Below, piece by piece: positions 8,192-16,293 of a stretch of 64,000 bases of DNA (its first letter is position 1; every line of letters begins with the position of its first letter). The position numbers were made by a program, and so were the translations under genes. Origin of the DNA: Pseudomonadota bacterium (lineage in GTDB: Bacteria; Pseudomonadota; Gammaproteobacteria; Steroidobacterales; Steroidobacteraceae); NCBI GenBank assembly GCA_016720075.1, contig JADJXW010000004.1, positions 1 through 64,000 on the forward strand, given 5' to 3'. Under the pieces are notes generated by a model, which was given only the letters and a program-made list of their open reading frames with translations, searched no databases and was not told the origin of the DNA.

Positions 8192-9307
8192 TTATGCTTC
8201 CGGCAGTTCGATCTTCGGCACCGCCGGCAGGGTCTGGTGGTCGCGCTGTGCCGCCCGGAGCTGGAAGATATAGGTCAGCACCTGGGCGACGGCCACGTAG
8301 AGGTCCGCCGGAATTTCGTCACCGATCTCCGTAGTGCGATGCAAGGCACGGGCCAGCGGGGGTGCCTCGAGGATCGGAACCTTGTGTTCGGAAGCCACTT
8401 CACGGATTCGGGCGGCCATGAGGTCCACACCCTTGGCCACGACGGTCGGGGCCCGCATGGTCTTGTCGTCATAACGCAGCGCCACGGCATAGTGCGTCGG
8501 GTTCACGACGATCACGTCCGCCGTCGGAACGTCATTCATCATCCGGCGCTCGGCCATTTCGCGCTGCAGCGCGCGGATGCGGCCGCGGACTTCCGGCGAG
8601 CCCTCGGATTCCTTGTGTTCCTGCCGGATCTCCTCGCGGGTCATCCGCATTTCGCGGTTGTAATCCCAGAGCTGGAAGGGCACGTCGACCGCCGCAATGA
8701 GAACCAGCGCACAGGTCAGTGCTATCAGTGCCGCGCCGGTAATCGACATGGCGTGGCCGATGGCCGCGTGGACGGGCTCCCGCCCCAGGCCCAACAGCGC
8801 ATCCATGTTCAGCCACAGCACCAGCGCGCCGGCGCCGCCCACGATGGCGAACTTGGCCAGCGACTTGGCCAGCTCCACCCAGCTGCGGATCGAGAACATC
8901 CGCGCCACGCCAGAAACCGGATTCAGTCGCGAAAAATCAGGGCTCAGGGCCTTGGCGCTGAAGGACCATCCTCCCAGCACCATCGGTGCCCCGATGGCGG
9001 CCACCATCGTCAGCCCCAGCAGCGGCGCCACGGCGTACAACGCCATCAGCGCCAGGTCGCCGAATGCACCTGCCAGCAGGCGCTCGTCCATCAGCTTCTC
9101 GCGCGGAATCGACAATCCCGCCCTCATCATGTGTCCGAGCTGGCTCCCGGCCGAATCCCCGATCATCTTCAGCGCGATGCCGGCCGTGATCATCACCGCC
9201 GCGGCGGTGAGATCGCGGGACCGGGGAATGCGCCCTTCACTGCGCGCGTCGTCCAGCCGCTTCTGTGTCGGTTGTTCTGTCTTGTCGTGACGCTCTGTCT
9301 CGGACAT
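8192..9307 (-). CDS. flhB: flagellar export switch protein FlhB
   Basis: 371 residues. The N-terminus is charged and cytosolic (EQPTQKRLDDARSEGRIPRS), followed by four membrane helices. The C-terminal domain has the autocleavage motif NPTH at residues 269-272 inside VIVVNPTHYAVALRY. Cleavage there switches the exporter from rod/hook to filament substrates, together with FliK. The start is 3 bp after the fliR stop, and flhA follows after 6 bp. Confidence 0.97.
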   Translation of the reverse strand: MSETERHDKTEQPTQKRLDDARSEGRIPRSRDLTAAAVMITAGIALKMIGDSAGSQLGHMMRAGLSIPREKLMDERLLAGAFGDLALMALYAVAPLLGLTMVAAIGAPMVLGGWSFSAKALSPDFSRLNPVSGVARMFSIRSWVELAKSLAKFAIVGGAGALVLWLNMDALLGLGREPVHAAIGHAMSITGAALIALTCALVLIAAVDVPFQLWDYNREMRMTREEIRQEHKESEGSPEVRGRIRALQREMAERRMMNDVPTADVIVVNPTHYAVALRYDDKTMRAPTVVAKGVDLMAARIREVASEHKVPILEAPPLARALHRTTEIGDEIPADLYVAVAQVLTYIFQLRAAQRDHQTLPAVPKIELPEA

Positions 9308-9309
9308 GG

Positions 9310-10089
9310 TCAGTTACCGCCCATCAGGTTGCCTGCAAACGTCAGGCTTTCCCGCATCAGCTGGACGAACCCGTCCTGCATGGACGGCAGACCCGCCAGC
9401 ACGATCAGCAACCCTCCGACCAGCGTCACCGGAAACCCGATGGCGAACAGGTTCAGCGACGGGGCAGCCCGGCTGACGACGCCAAAAGCCAGGTTGACGA
9501 TGAGCAGCGCCGTGAGCCCCGGCAGCGACACCATCAGCGCGCCGCGGAAGAGCTGCGAACCCCACTGCACGATCTGCCAGTAGCCGTCGGTGCCGAGGCC
9601 GGAGGTGCCGATGGGCAGGTCGCGAAAACCATCCACCAGCACCTCGATGATGGCGATGTGTCCATTGAGCGCCAGGAAGGTCAGCGTGGCGATCAGCGTG
9701 TAGAACTGGCCCACGACCGGGGCGCTCGCGCCGCGCAGCGGATCCACGTTGAAGGCGAAGGACAGTCCCATCGTATTGGCCAGCAGCTGGCCACCCATCG
9801 CCAGCGCATCGAACACGATCTGCAGCACGAAGCCGATGGAAACGCCGATGATGATCTGCTGCGCGGTGATGACCAGCCCCGGACCGGAGAACGGCGAGAC
9901 GTCCGGCACGGGAGGCAGCAGCGGCGCGACCAGCAGCGTGATGGCGCCGGCCAGGATGATGCGATAGCGGCCGGGCACGAAGCGCGCGCCGAAGATGGGC
10001 GCCACCATCAGGCAGGCCCCGATACGCAGCAGCGGCCAGAGATATGCCGCCATCCAGGCTTCGATCTGGCCGGCGGTCAGGCTGATCAC
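9310..10089 (-). CDS. fliR: flagellar export protein FliR
   Basis: 259 residues from GTG 10089, which lies 5 bp after the fliQ stop with AGGG just upstream; no ATG fits. It is a polytopic membrane protein of the FliR/SpaR family with a typical start (MISLTAGQIEAWMAAYLWPL), GARFVPGRYRIILAGAI, and a helix-rich C-terminus ending GNLMGGN. FliP, FliQ and FliR form the export pore. Confidence 0.94.
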   Translation of the reverse strand: MISLTAGQIEAWMAAYLWPLLRIGACLMVAPIFGARFVPGRYRIILAGAITLLVAPLLPPVPDVSPFSGPGLVITAQQIIIGVSIGFVLQIVFDALAMGGQLLANTMGLSFAFNVDPLRGASAPVVGQFYTLIATLTFLALNGHIAIIEVLVDGFRDLPIGTSGLGTDGYWQIVQWGSQLFRGALMVSLPGLTALLIVNLAFGVVSRAAPSLNLFAIGFPVTLVGGLLIVLAGLPSMQDGFVQLMRESLTFAGNLMGGN

Positions 10090-10094
10090 AGGCC

Positions 10095-10364
10095 CTACCC
10101 GATCAGCCCCGGGATGCTCTCGAACAGCTCGCGGGTGTAGTTGACGATCAGCTTCAGCATCCACGGTCCGGCTATCGCCATGGTGGCGGCCATCGCGATC
10201 AGCTTGGGGATGAACGACAGCGTCATCTCGTTGATCTGCGTGGCGGCCTGGAAAATACCCACCAGCAGGCCCACCACCAGCGCCACCAGCAGCATCGGCG
10301 CCGCCAGCATCAGCGTGATCTCCAGCGCGTGCGTGCCCACGCTCATGACGGTTTCCGGTGTCAT
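10095..10364 (-). CDS. fliQ: flagellar export protein FliQ
   Basis: 89 residues from ATG 10364. Two membrane helices are visible (ALEITLMLAAPMLLVALVVG; LIAMAATMAIAGPWMLKLIV) with the family signature QAATQINEMTLSFIPKL between them. It forms the pore with FliP and FliR and lies 7 bp after fliP. Longer in-frame starts would overlap fliP and lack similarity. Confidence 0.94.
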   Translation of the reverse strand: MTPETVMSVGTHALEITLMLAAPMLLVALVVGLLVGIFQAATQINEMTLSFIPKLIAMAATMAIAGPWMLKLIVNYTRELFESIPGLIG

Positions 10365-10371
10365 GGCGTGC

Positions 10372-11124
10372 CTACCTGTAGAAGCTCTGGGCCAGCGTGC
10401 CCATGACCAGCGACCAGCCATCCACGAGCACGAACAGCATGATCTTGAAGGGCAGCGAGATGAGCACCGGCGAGAGCATCATCATGCCCATCGACATCAG
10501 CACGCTCGCCACGACTAGGTCGATGATCACGAACGGAATGAAGATCAGGAAGCCGATCTGGAAGGCCGTCTTCAGCTCGCTGGTGGCGAAGGCCGGCACC
10601 AGGATGGACAGCGGAACGTCCTCGGGCTTGTCGAAGCCCTGGCCGCCGGATATCCGCACGAAGGTCGCGATGTCGCTCTCGCGCGTCTGCTGCAGCATGA
10701 ACTGCTTGAGCGGGCCGGCGGCGAGGCCCAGGGCCTCTGTGGTCTGGATTGTGCCTGCCATGTACGGCTGCACGGCGTCGGTGTTGATGCGATCGATGAC
10801 CGGAGACATCACGAAGAAGGTCAGGAACAGCGAAAGCCCGATCAGCACCTGGTTGGGCGGCGCCTGTCCCGCGCCGATGGCCTGGCGCAGGATGGCCAGC
10901 ACGATCACGATGCGCGTGAAGGCCGTCATCATCAGGAAGATCGACGGCAGCAGCGTCACCGCGGTCATGAGGATCAGCAGCTGCAGCGTGAGCGAGTAGC
11001 TCTGCGCGCCGCCGGCACCCTGCACGGTAACGGCCGGTATGCCCGGCGCCGCCGCGGCTGCCAGCAGTGGCGACGCGACGATCAGCGCGGTGAGCAGGCC
11101 CTTGGTCAGCGAAGATCGGTTCAC
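10372..11124 (-). CDS. fliP: flagellar export protein FliP
   Basis: 250 residues. A cleavable N-terminal signal (SLTKGLLTALIVASPLLAAA) precedes four membrane helices. Family blocks include ILMTAVTLLPSIFLMMTAFT, RIVIVLAILRQAIGAGQAPP, SPVIDRINTDAVQPY and PAFATSELKTAFQIGFLIFI. It overlaps the fliO stop by 4 bp. FliP is the first pore subunit to assemble, usually with FliO's help. Confidence 0.96.
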   Translation of the reverse strand: MNRSSLTKGLLTALIVASPLLAAAAAPGIPAVTVQGAGGAQSYSLTLQLLILMTAVTLLPSIFLMMTAFTRIVIVLAILRQAIGAGQAPPNQVLIGLSLFLTFFVMSPVIDRINTDAVQPYMAGTIQTTEALGLAAGPLKQFMLQQTRESDIATFVRISGGQGFDKPEDVPLSILVPAFATSELKTAFQIGFLIFIPFVIIDLVVASVLMSMGMMMLSPVLISLPFKIMLFVLVDGWSLVMGTLAQSFYR

Positions 11125-11591
11125 CGGCCCAGGCTCCGGCGCAGCAACTGCGCAAAATTGGGCTTTTCGGCCGGAACGGTTGCGACCGGGGTCGTTGGGG
11201 CGGTCGGCGCGTTCGACGACAGGACCTGCAGCAGGCTCACCTGCCCCTGCGCCACGCCCAGCAGGAATCGCGTGCCATCGACGCGGATGACCACCGCGCG
11301 CTCCTTGGCCCCGAGCGAGGACTGGGCGAGTACCTCGATGCCATTGGGCCCGGCACCAGCGGCGGCCCGCATTTTCCGGAGCAGGAAGGCCAGCGCGAAC
11401 ACCAGCGCCAGCACGATGAGCAGCGCCACCGTCACCTGGCCGATGCCACCCATGCCCGTCTGCGGCAGCGAGGCCGCCGCACCCGGCGCCGCGAAGCGTC
11501 GTGCGGGCGCCGGCACAGCCTCCGCGCAGCGGGCGGCCAGAGGCAGCAGCAGGCTGCCGCAGGTGGCCAGTTTGATCGCCCAGGATGGCAT
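11121..11591 (-). CDS. fliO: flagellar export assembly protein FliO
   Basis: 156 residues. It has an N-terminal signal-like stretch and a membrane helix near the middle of the N-terminal half (GQVTVALLIVLALVFALAFL). A compact cytosolic domain follows with the FliO motif LGAKERAVVIRVDGTRFLLG. The tail is disordered and Thr/Pro-rich. It assists FliP assembly. It lies 4 bp after fliN and overlaps fliP. Confidence 0.9.
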   Translation of the reverse strand: MPSWAIKLATCGSLLLPLAARCAEAVPAPARRFAAPGAAASLPQTGMGGIGQVTVALLIVLALVFALAFLLRKMRAAAGAGPNGIEVLAQSSLGAKERAVVIRVDGTRFLLGVAQGQVSLLQVLSSNAPTAPTTPVATVPAEKPNFAQLLRRSLGR

Positions 11592-11595
11592 GGCG

Positions 11596-11979
11596 CTATT
11601 TCAGCTTGCGGATGCGTTCCGCCGGACTGACCACGTCAAGCAGGCGGATGCCGAACTTGTCATTCACGACGACGACTTCGCCATGTGCCACCAGCGTGCC
11701 GTTCACGAACAGCTCCAGCGGCTCTCCAGAGGCGCGTTCCAGCTCCACCACCGAACCCTGGTTCAGCTGCAGCAGGCTGCGGATGGGCAGGCGCGTGCGC
11801 CCGACTTCCAGGGACAGCGTCACGGGAACATCCAGGATCACATCGATGTTCACGTCGCGCGCCGGGGGCGCCTCTTCGACGACCGGCGCAGAGGCGCCGG
11901 CCATCATCGCTTCTGCCGCAGCCAGATCCGCGGCGGATGGCCCGGTCTCTGGCGCAACTTCTGACTCTGGGGTGCTCAT
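11596..11979 (-). CDS. fliN: flagellar rotor protein FliN
   Basis: 127 residues. An acidic, Ala-rich N-terminus (about 45 residues) precedes a complete SpoA/FliMN domain: DVPVTLSLEVGRTRLPIRSL, LNQGSVVELERASGEPLELF, VNGTLVAHGEVVVVNDKFGI, RLLDVVSPAERI. FliN forms the bottom of the C-ring with FliM. Here it starts two bases after the fliL stop (TAA CC ATG), so fliM, which normally stands between them, is absent. The protein is FliN-sized and has no FliM N-terminal CheY-binding peptide or CheC-like middle domain, so it is not a FliM/FliN fusion. Confidence 0.95.
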   Translation of the reverse strand: MSTPESEVAPETGPSAADLAAAEAMMAGASAPVVEEAPPARDVNIDVILDVPVTLSLEVGRTRLPIRSLLQLNQGSVVELERASGEPLELFVNGTLVAHGEVVVVNDKFGIRLLDVVSPAERIRKLK

Positions 11980-11981
11980 GG

Positions 11982-12527
11982 TTACTGCATCACGAAGCTG
12001 GTGAAGTACACGGCTTCGATTTCCTCAGGGTCGCCTTCCTCTGCTTCGACGATCTTGCGCACCGCCTCGAGGGCTGCGGCGCGCAGCGCCTCCTTGCCCT
12101 CCTGGGTCGCGACTTCCTCGACCTGCTTGTTGCCGAACAGCAGCAGCAGGTCGTTGCGGATGATCGGATTGTTCGCCTCCAGGAATTCCTTCATGTGCGG
12201 GTCGCGCGTCATCACCTGCGCGGTGATCTGCAGGAAGCGCGCGGAAGCGCCAGGCTCGAAGTTCACGACGAAGGGCGGATCAAGCGCGACGAACTGCGCG
12301 GGCAGCTTGACCTCGCCTTCCTTCTTCTTGCCCTTCTCCTTGTCGTCCTTGTCATGCTTGGCCGACTTGCCGTCTTCCTCTTCGGAACTTTCATCGGCGG
12401 GCTTTTGCATGAAGAAGAACGCCCCTGCGCCACCACCACCCAGCAGCACGACTGCGGCGATGATCACGATCAGCAGTTTCTTCTTGGACTTCGGCGGGGC
12501 CGCATCGGCAGGAGTCGGATCTGACAT
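11982..12527 (-). CDS. fliL: flagellar basal body-associated protein FliL
   Basis: 181 residues from ATG 12527, preceded by AAGG. It has a short cytosolic start, one membrane helix (KLLIVIIAAVVLLGGGGAGA), a highly charged Lys/Glu/Asp linker (SAKHDKDDKEKGKKKEG) and the periplasmic FliL domain (FVALDPPFVVNFEPG, HMKEFLEANNPIIRNDLLLL). It ends in YFTSFVMQ, the usual FliL ending. FliL rings support the stators. It is first in its operon behind a strong sigma-54 site. Confidence 0.93.
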   Translation of the reverse strand: MSDPTPADAAPPKSKKKLLIVIIAAVVLLGGGGAGAFFFMQKPADESSEEEDGKSAKHDKDDKEKGKKKEGEVKLPAQFVALDPPFVVNFEPGASARFLQITAQVMTRDPHMKEFLEANNPIIRNDLLLLFGNKQVEEVATQEGKEALRAAALEAVRKIVEAEEGDPEEIEAVYFTSFVMQ

Positions 12528-12570
12528 GGAAGCAACCTTCAGGTGTTCGTGGAAACCTGGGATGCAGAAG

Positions 12571-12586
12571 AGCAATGCCTGTGCCA
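12571..12586 (-). promoter_or_regulatory. sigma-54 promoter of the fliL operon
   Basis: The minus strand reads TGGCACAGGCATTGCT, a full match to TGGCAC-N5-TTGCT with GG and GC ten bases apart. The predicted start near 12560 gives a 33-nt leader to fliL. The 178-bp gap between fliK and fliL holds little else. The site is one base different from the flgB promoter. Confidence 0.85.
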
Positions 12587-12705
12587 CGTCGATCGTGGCG
12601 CTCGTAACTGGTTGACTTGAAAGAACTTCCCCCTACGTGGCGACTGTGACCAAGCGCACATCCGGCATTGGGGGACGGATTTCCGGCGCCCACAGGCGCC
12701 GGCAG

Positions 12706-13875
12706 TCAGGCGTAGGTGTCGATGAGTCCCGGCCGCCAGGAACGCCAGGCCGGCGCCGACACCTCGATGGCGTCGGTGTCGGCACCCGCTGATCCATCGC
12801 CGGAAACGAATGAACCGGCCCCGGAAGTGTCGCGTGGAGCCTGTTCGGACACGCCCGACTGCCCCAGCGAGAGCCCGGAGGACGCGAGCATTTCCCGCAG
12901 GCGCGGCATGGCCTCGACAAGCGCGGCCCGCGTATCGGCGTGCTGGGCGCCGAACCACACGCTGGCCGTATCCCGATTCACGCTGATCTGCACTTCCATC
13001 GGTCCGAGGTGCTCGGGTGTCAGTGTCAGCGAGCCCTGCTGCTGGCCGCGCACGGACATCAGCACCAGGCGATTGCCGAGCTCATCTGCCCAGCGTGCCG
13101 TGCCGACCGGTTCGCGCAGACTGGAATGCATGGGCGCGGCAGCTGCGGACACGGAGGTGGTGTCACGCAGCGCTGCGGCTGTCGCCTGTACGGCAGCCTG
13201 CGCGTTGATGGTCTGATTCGTCGAAGGGCCCTGGGCACCCGCAGCGGGCTGCGGCAGTGACTTTTCCGGCACGCCCGAAGCTGCGGGAGTCGCCAGCACT
13301 TCCTCGGTGACCCATTCCAGCGCGGCGGCGTCCGGACTGGTCTCTTTCCCACTGCCTTGACCCGCGGGCGCAGCTTCTCCGCCGGAGCCCTGGTCGCGAG
13401 AATGCATGTTGGAGTCAGCCACCGGGCTCTCGGCAACCACGTTTGTCGCAGACTGCGCCACCGTCGTCGCCGCCAGCACATCAGGACTGGTCGAAGCCGG
13501 GGCCTGCACCGGCTGGGAGGGGCTTCCGAGCATCTGGATGAGGATGGCCGCAGCACCGGATTGCGCCGCCTCATCCGTCGCATCGGCCGCGGCCTCGGCA
13601 TCCGTCGTGTCGATGGGTGGCCTGGCGCAACCGGAATCGACCGCGGCTGCAGACTGTGAAAGAAGGCCCGCCACCAGCGACAGTGAAGCCGGGTCCGGCG
13701 TACGCGGATTCGCGTCCGCGATGGCCGCCGTGCTCGCCTGTGCAGCAGCCATGGCCTGATCGAAGCCACCCGCGCCAGCGGCTGCCTGCCCGGTGTCAGC
13801 ACCCACAGCAGGTGAGGCCGTCGGCGTTGCGGACGAGGTCGCCGGAAGGTTCATCAGCATGCTCGCACTGTTCAT
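12706..13875 (-). CDS. fliK: flagellar hook-length control protein FliK
   Basis: 389 residues from ATG 13875, chosen because GGAG lies five bases upstream; an ATG at 13890 overlapping the fliJ stop (ATGA) is the alternative. The first 270 residues are low-complexity Ala/Ser/Thr/Gln, the secreted ruler part. The C-terminal Flg_hook domain is clear: ELGNRLVLMSVRGQQQGSL, TLTPEHLGPMEVQISVNRDT, ALVEAMPRLREMLASSGL. FliK measures the hook and triggers the FlhB switch. The N-terminal half is poorly conserved, as is usual. Confidence 0.9.
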   Translation of the reverse strand: MNSASMLMNLPATSSATPTASPAVGADTGQAAAGAGGFDQAMAAAQASTAAIADANPRTPDPASLSLVAGLLSQSAAAVDSGCARPPIDTTDAEAAADATDEAAQSGAAAILIQMLGSPSQPVQAPASTSPDVLAATTVAQSATNVVAESPVADSNMHSRDQGSGGEAAPAGQGSGKETSPDAAALEWVTEEVLATPAASGVPEKSLPQPAAGAQGPSTNQTINAQAAVQATAAALRDTTSVSAAAAPMHSSLREPVGTARWADELGNRLVLMSVRGQQQGSLTLTPEHLGPMEVQISVNRDTASVWFGAQHADTRAALVEAMPRLREMLASSGLSLGQSGVSEQAPRDTSGAGSFVSGDGSAGADTDAIEVSAPAWRSWRPGLIDTYA

Positions 13876-13886
13876 CTCGTCTCCGT

Positions 13887-14327
13887 TCATGTCCGTGGCC
13901 TCGCGCCGCGCTGCGCGCGCTCGTCGGTGTCTTTCTGCTCGCGCCGATCCTGGGCGCGCCTTTCTTCGCCCTGCCAGCGGTCCACGACCGAATCCACGGC
14001 CTTCACCTGCCGGGCGGCACTCTGCCAGAGCGTGGAATGCCCGCTGACGTCGTTCTGCGCGGCCACCACGATCTGTCGCTGCTGCTGGATGGCCTGGTCG
14101 AGGCGCGCCAGGAATACCTGGAAATCCAGCAGCGCGCGCACGGGTTGGCCGGCCCGGGCGCGCTGCTGGAAGGCCTGTTCGTAGTCCTGCCGGTATTGCT
14201 CCAGATCCCGGAGTTTCGACTCCGCCGCTGTGAGCCGCGCTCGCGCCACACCCAGTTCCTGGGCCCGATCCCTTTCCTTCTTGTCGAGCACCCGCTGCAC
14301 GGGAGCCATGCGATCTGAACGTGTCAC
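13887..14327 (-). CDS. fliJ: flagellar export protein FliJ
   Basis: 146 residues, almost all coiled coil (KKERDRAQELGVARARLTAA, ESKLRDLEQYRQDYEQAFQQ). FliJ is the central stalk of the FliI ATPase and a chaperone-escort protein. It overlaps the fliI stop by 4 bp and its TGA overlaps an ATG of fliK. The start is MTRSDRMAPVQRV; MAPVQRV six codons later is possible. Confidence 0.88.
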   Translation of the reverse strand: MTRSDRMAPVQRVLDKKERDRAQELGVARARLTAAESKLRDLEQYRQDYEQAFQQRARAGQPVRALLDFQVFLARLDQAIQQQRQIVVAAQNDVSGHSTLWQSAARQVKAVDSVVDRWQGEERRAQDRREQKDTDERAQRGARPRT

Positions 14328-15676
14328 GCGTTGTCACCGGCCAGTGCCGCGAGCTGCGCGATGCTGTCTGCGATAGCCACGCGCTCGTGCAGGTCCTGCC
14401 GCAGGAATTCGCGAATGCCGCCCTGCGCGGCGATGGCGGCGTCGATGCGCGGGTCGCTGCCGTGCTGGTACGCGCCGATGGCGATCAGGTCGCGGTTCTG
14501 TTCATACAGGGAAAGCAGCTGCTTGACCCGCCGCGCCTGCTGCATCTGCGCCTGGGGCACGATGTCGTGCATCACGCGACTGATGGAAGCCTCGACGTCG
14601 ATGGCCGGGTAGTGACCGGCCTCCGCGATTCTTCGCGAGAGCACGATATGCCCGTCGAGAATGGCGCGCGCGCTGTCGGCAATGGGATCCTGCTGATCGT
14701 CGCCCTCGGTGAGCACGGTATAGAAGGCGGTAATCGACCCCGATCCTTCTCCGGCGTTGCCCGCCCGCTCGACCAGCTGCGGCAGTCGGGCAAACACGGA
14801 CGGCGGATAACCCTTGGTGGCAGGCGCTTCGCCGATGGCGAGGCCAATCTCGCGCTGCGCCTGCGCGAACCGCGTCAGCGAATCCATGATCAGCAGCACA
14901 TTCTGTCCCTGGTCGCGGAAGTACTCCGCAATCGCCGTGGCGCGCCAGGCGCCATGCAGCCGCATCAGGGGTGTGCTGTCGGCGGGCGCGGCAACCACCA
15001 CCGAGCGGCCCCGCCCTTCCTCACCCAGGATGCGTTCGATGAATTCCTTCACTTCTCGGCCGCGCTCGCCGATCAGCCCGACGACGATGACATCGGCTTC
15101 GGTATAGCGCGCCATCATGCCCAGCAGCACGCTCTTGCCCACGCCGGATCCAGCGAACAGGCCGATGCGCTGCCCGCGACCGACAGTGAGCAGTGAATTG
15201 ATGGCGCGCACGCCCACATCCAGCGTGCGCGATATCGGCGCGCGCAGCAGCGGATTCATTGGCACGCCCGAGAGTCGCGCGCGATCCTCCACGTACAAGG
15301 GGCCGCGTCCATCCAGGGGCTCTCCGCCCCCATCGACCACGCGACCGAGCATCTCCGGCCCCACCCGCACATAGTCGGCTCCGGGGCGTGGAATCACCCG
15401 CGCGCCGGGCTTGACCCCGTGCACATCGCCCGTGGGCATCAGATAAAGGCGGTCGCCCGCGAAGCCCACCACCTCGGCCTCCACCGAGGCGCCATCAGCA
15501 GCCATGACTTCGCAGCGATCGCCCACCGCCGCCTGGCAGCCGAGCGCCTCGAGCGTAAGGCCGATCATGCGCGCGAGCTGCCCCTCGACCGGTGGTTCCG
15601 GCAGGCTGCCAGCCACTCGCAGCGAGCGCGCGAGCTGGTCCCGCCAGGCTATCGGACGACGCAAGGCAACGCTCAT
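14324..15676 (-). CDS. fliI: flagellar export ATPase FliI
   Basis: 450 residues, normal length. The F1-beta-like core has its P-loop AGSGVGKS at 175-182, Walker B VLLIMDSLTRFAQAQREIGL and the family block ATKGYPPSVFARLPQL. It unfolds and delivers export substrates to FlhA/FlhB. It overlaps fliH by 4 bp and fliJ by 4 bp. Confidence 0.97.
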   Translation of the reverse strand: MSVALRRPIAWRDQLARSLRVAGSLPEPPVEGQLARMIGLTLEALGCQAAVGDRCEVMAADGASVEAEVVGFAGDRLYLMPTGDVHGVKPGARVIPRPGADYVRVGPEMLGRVVDGGGEPLDGRGPLYVEDRARLSGVPMNPLLRAPISRTLDVGVRAINSLLTVGRGQRIGLFAGSGVGKSVLLGMMARYTEADVIVVGLIGERGREVKEFIERILGEEGRGRSVVVAAPADSTPLMRLHGAWRATAIAEYFRDQGQNVLLIMDSLTRFAQAQREIGLAIGEAPATKGYPPSVFARLPQLVERAGNAGEGSGSITAFYTVLTEGDDQQDPIADSARAILDGHIVLSRRIAEAGHYPAIDVEASISRVMHDIVPQAQMQQARRVKQLLSLYEQNRDLIAIGAYQHGSDPRIDAAIAAQGGIREFLRQDLHERVAIADSIAQLAALAGDNA

Positions 15677-16293
15677 GTGGACTCCGTGCCGCGCGCCTGC
15701 GCGCGTTCTTCGCCCAGCAGCGTCGCTATCGCCGCGTTCAGGCGTGATTCGATCCGCGCATCGATCTGCGCGAAGTCCGTGAGCACACGGCAGTCGCCGC
15801 GCGCCAGCACCGGATCTTCGCTGATGGTCCAGGCCTGGTCCGGACCGCTCGCCGGCAACCGCTCGCGCATCAGTGCGGCGTCTTCCGGGTGCAGCACAAC
15901 ACGCACGCCACGCGAGTTCGCGGGCAGCAGTGAAACCGTTTCGCGCACGATGCCGATGATCTGCGTCGGATCCGTGCGCAGTTCGCGCCGTACCAGCCCG
16001 CGGGCGACGGCCGCGGCCAGCTGCGCGATCTGCGAATGCACTTCGTCATCCACATGCGCCAGCGGACGCGTCAATCCCTCCAGTGCGGATTGCAGGCTGA
16101 CGCACAGCTCGTCGGCCTGGCGCAGCTTGACTTCATACTGTCGCTGCGCGGCCGCGAGCCCGGCGGCCCGGCCGGCGGCTTCCGCCTCCTGCCATGCCTG
16201 CCGCTCCGCGCCCTGCAGGTCCTCGCCCAGCGGCATTCCTCGTGCGGGTCCCAGCGCCCGCCCTGCGATCAACGGCGCCGTCCACCTATTCAT
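15673..16293 (-). CDS. fliH: flagellar export ATPase regulator FliH
   Basis: 206 residues. A short N-terminal WTAPLIAG segment, which in FliH anchors to FlhA/FliN, is followed by an Ala/Glu/Arg helix (AWQEAEAAGRAAGLAAAQRQ). The C-terminal domain has AAVARGLVRRELRTDPTQII and VLARGDCRVLTDFAQIDARI. It overlaps the 3' end of fliF by 8 bp. fliG, which normally separates fliF and fliH, is not present. Confidence 0.9.
   Translation of the reverse strand: MNRWTAPLIAGRALGPARGMPLGEDLQGAERQAWQEAEAAGRAAGLAAAQRQYEVKLRQADELCVSLQSALEGLTRPLAHVDDEVHSQIAQLAAAVARGLVRRELRTDPTQIIGIVRETVSLLPANSRGVRVVLHPEDAALMRERLPASGPDQAWTISEDPVLARGDCRVLTDFAQIDARIESRLNAAIATLLGEERAQARGTEST

Noticed and set aside
6485..9583. A plus-strand open frame of over 1000 codons opposite flhA and flhB
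   Set aside because: Its protein is His/Arg/Gln-rich without any domain, and it is the antisense of two fully conserved export genes. High GC content produces such long shadow frames here (also at 15419-17980, 43190-45454 and 49038-51089).
11596..11979. A FliM-FliN fusion replacing fliM
   Set aside because: The protein is only 127 residues with a single SpoA domain; the FliM N-terminal peptide and middle domain are not present.
12588..12660. A sigma-28-like site upstream of fliL (TTCAAGTCAA on the minus strand)
   Set aside because: The -35-like part is good, but nothing like GCCGATAA occurs 11 bp later; the perfect sigma-54 site nearby explains the promoter.
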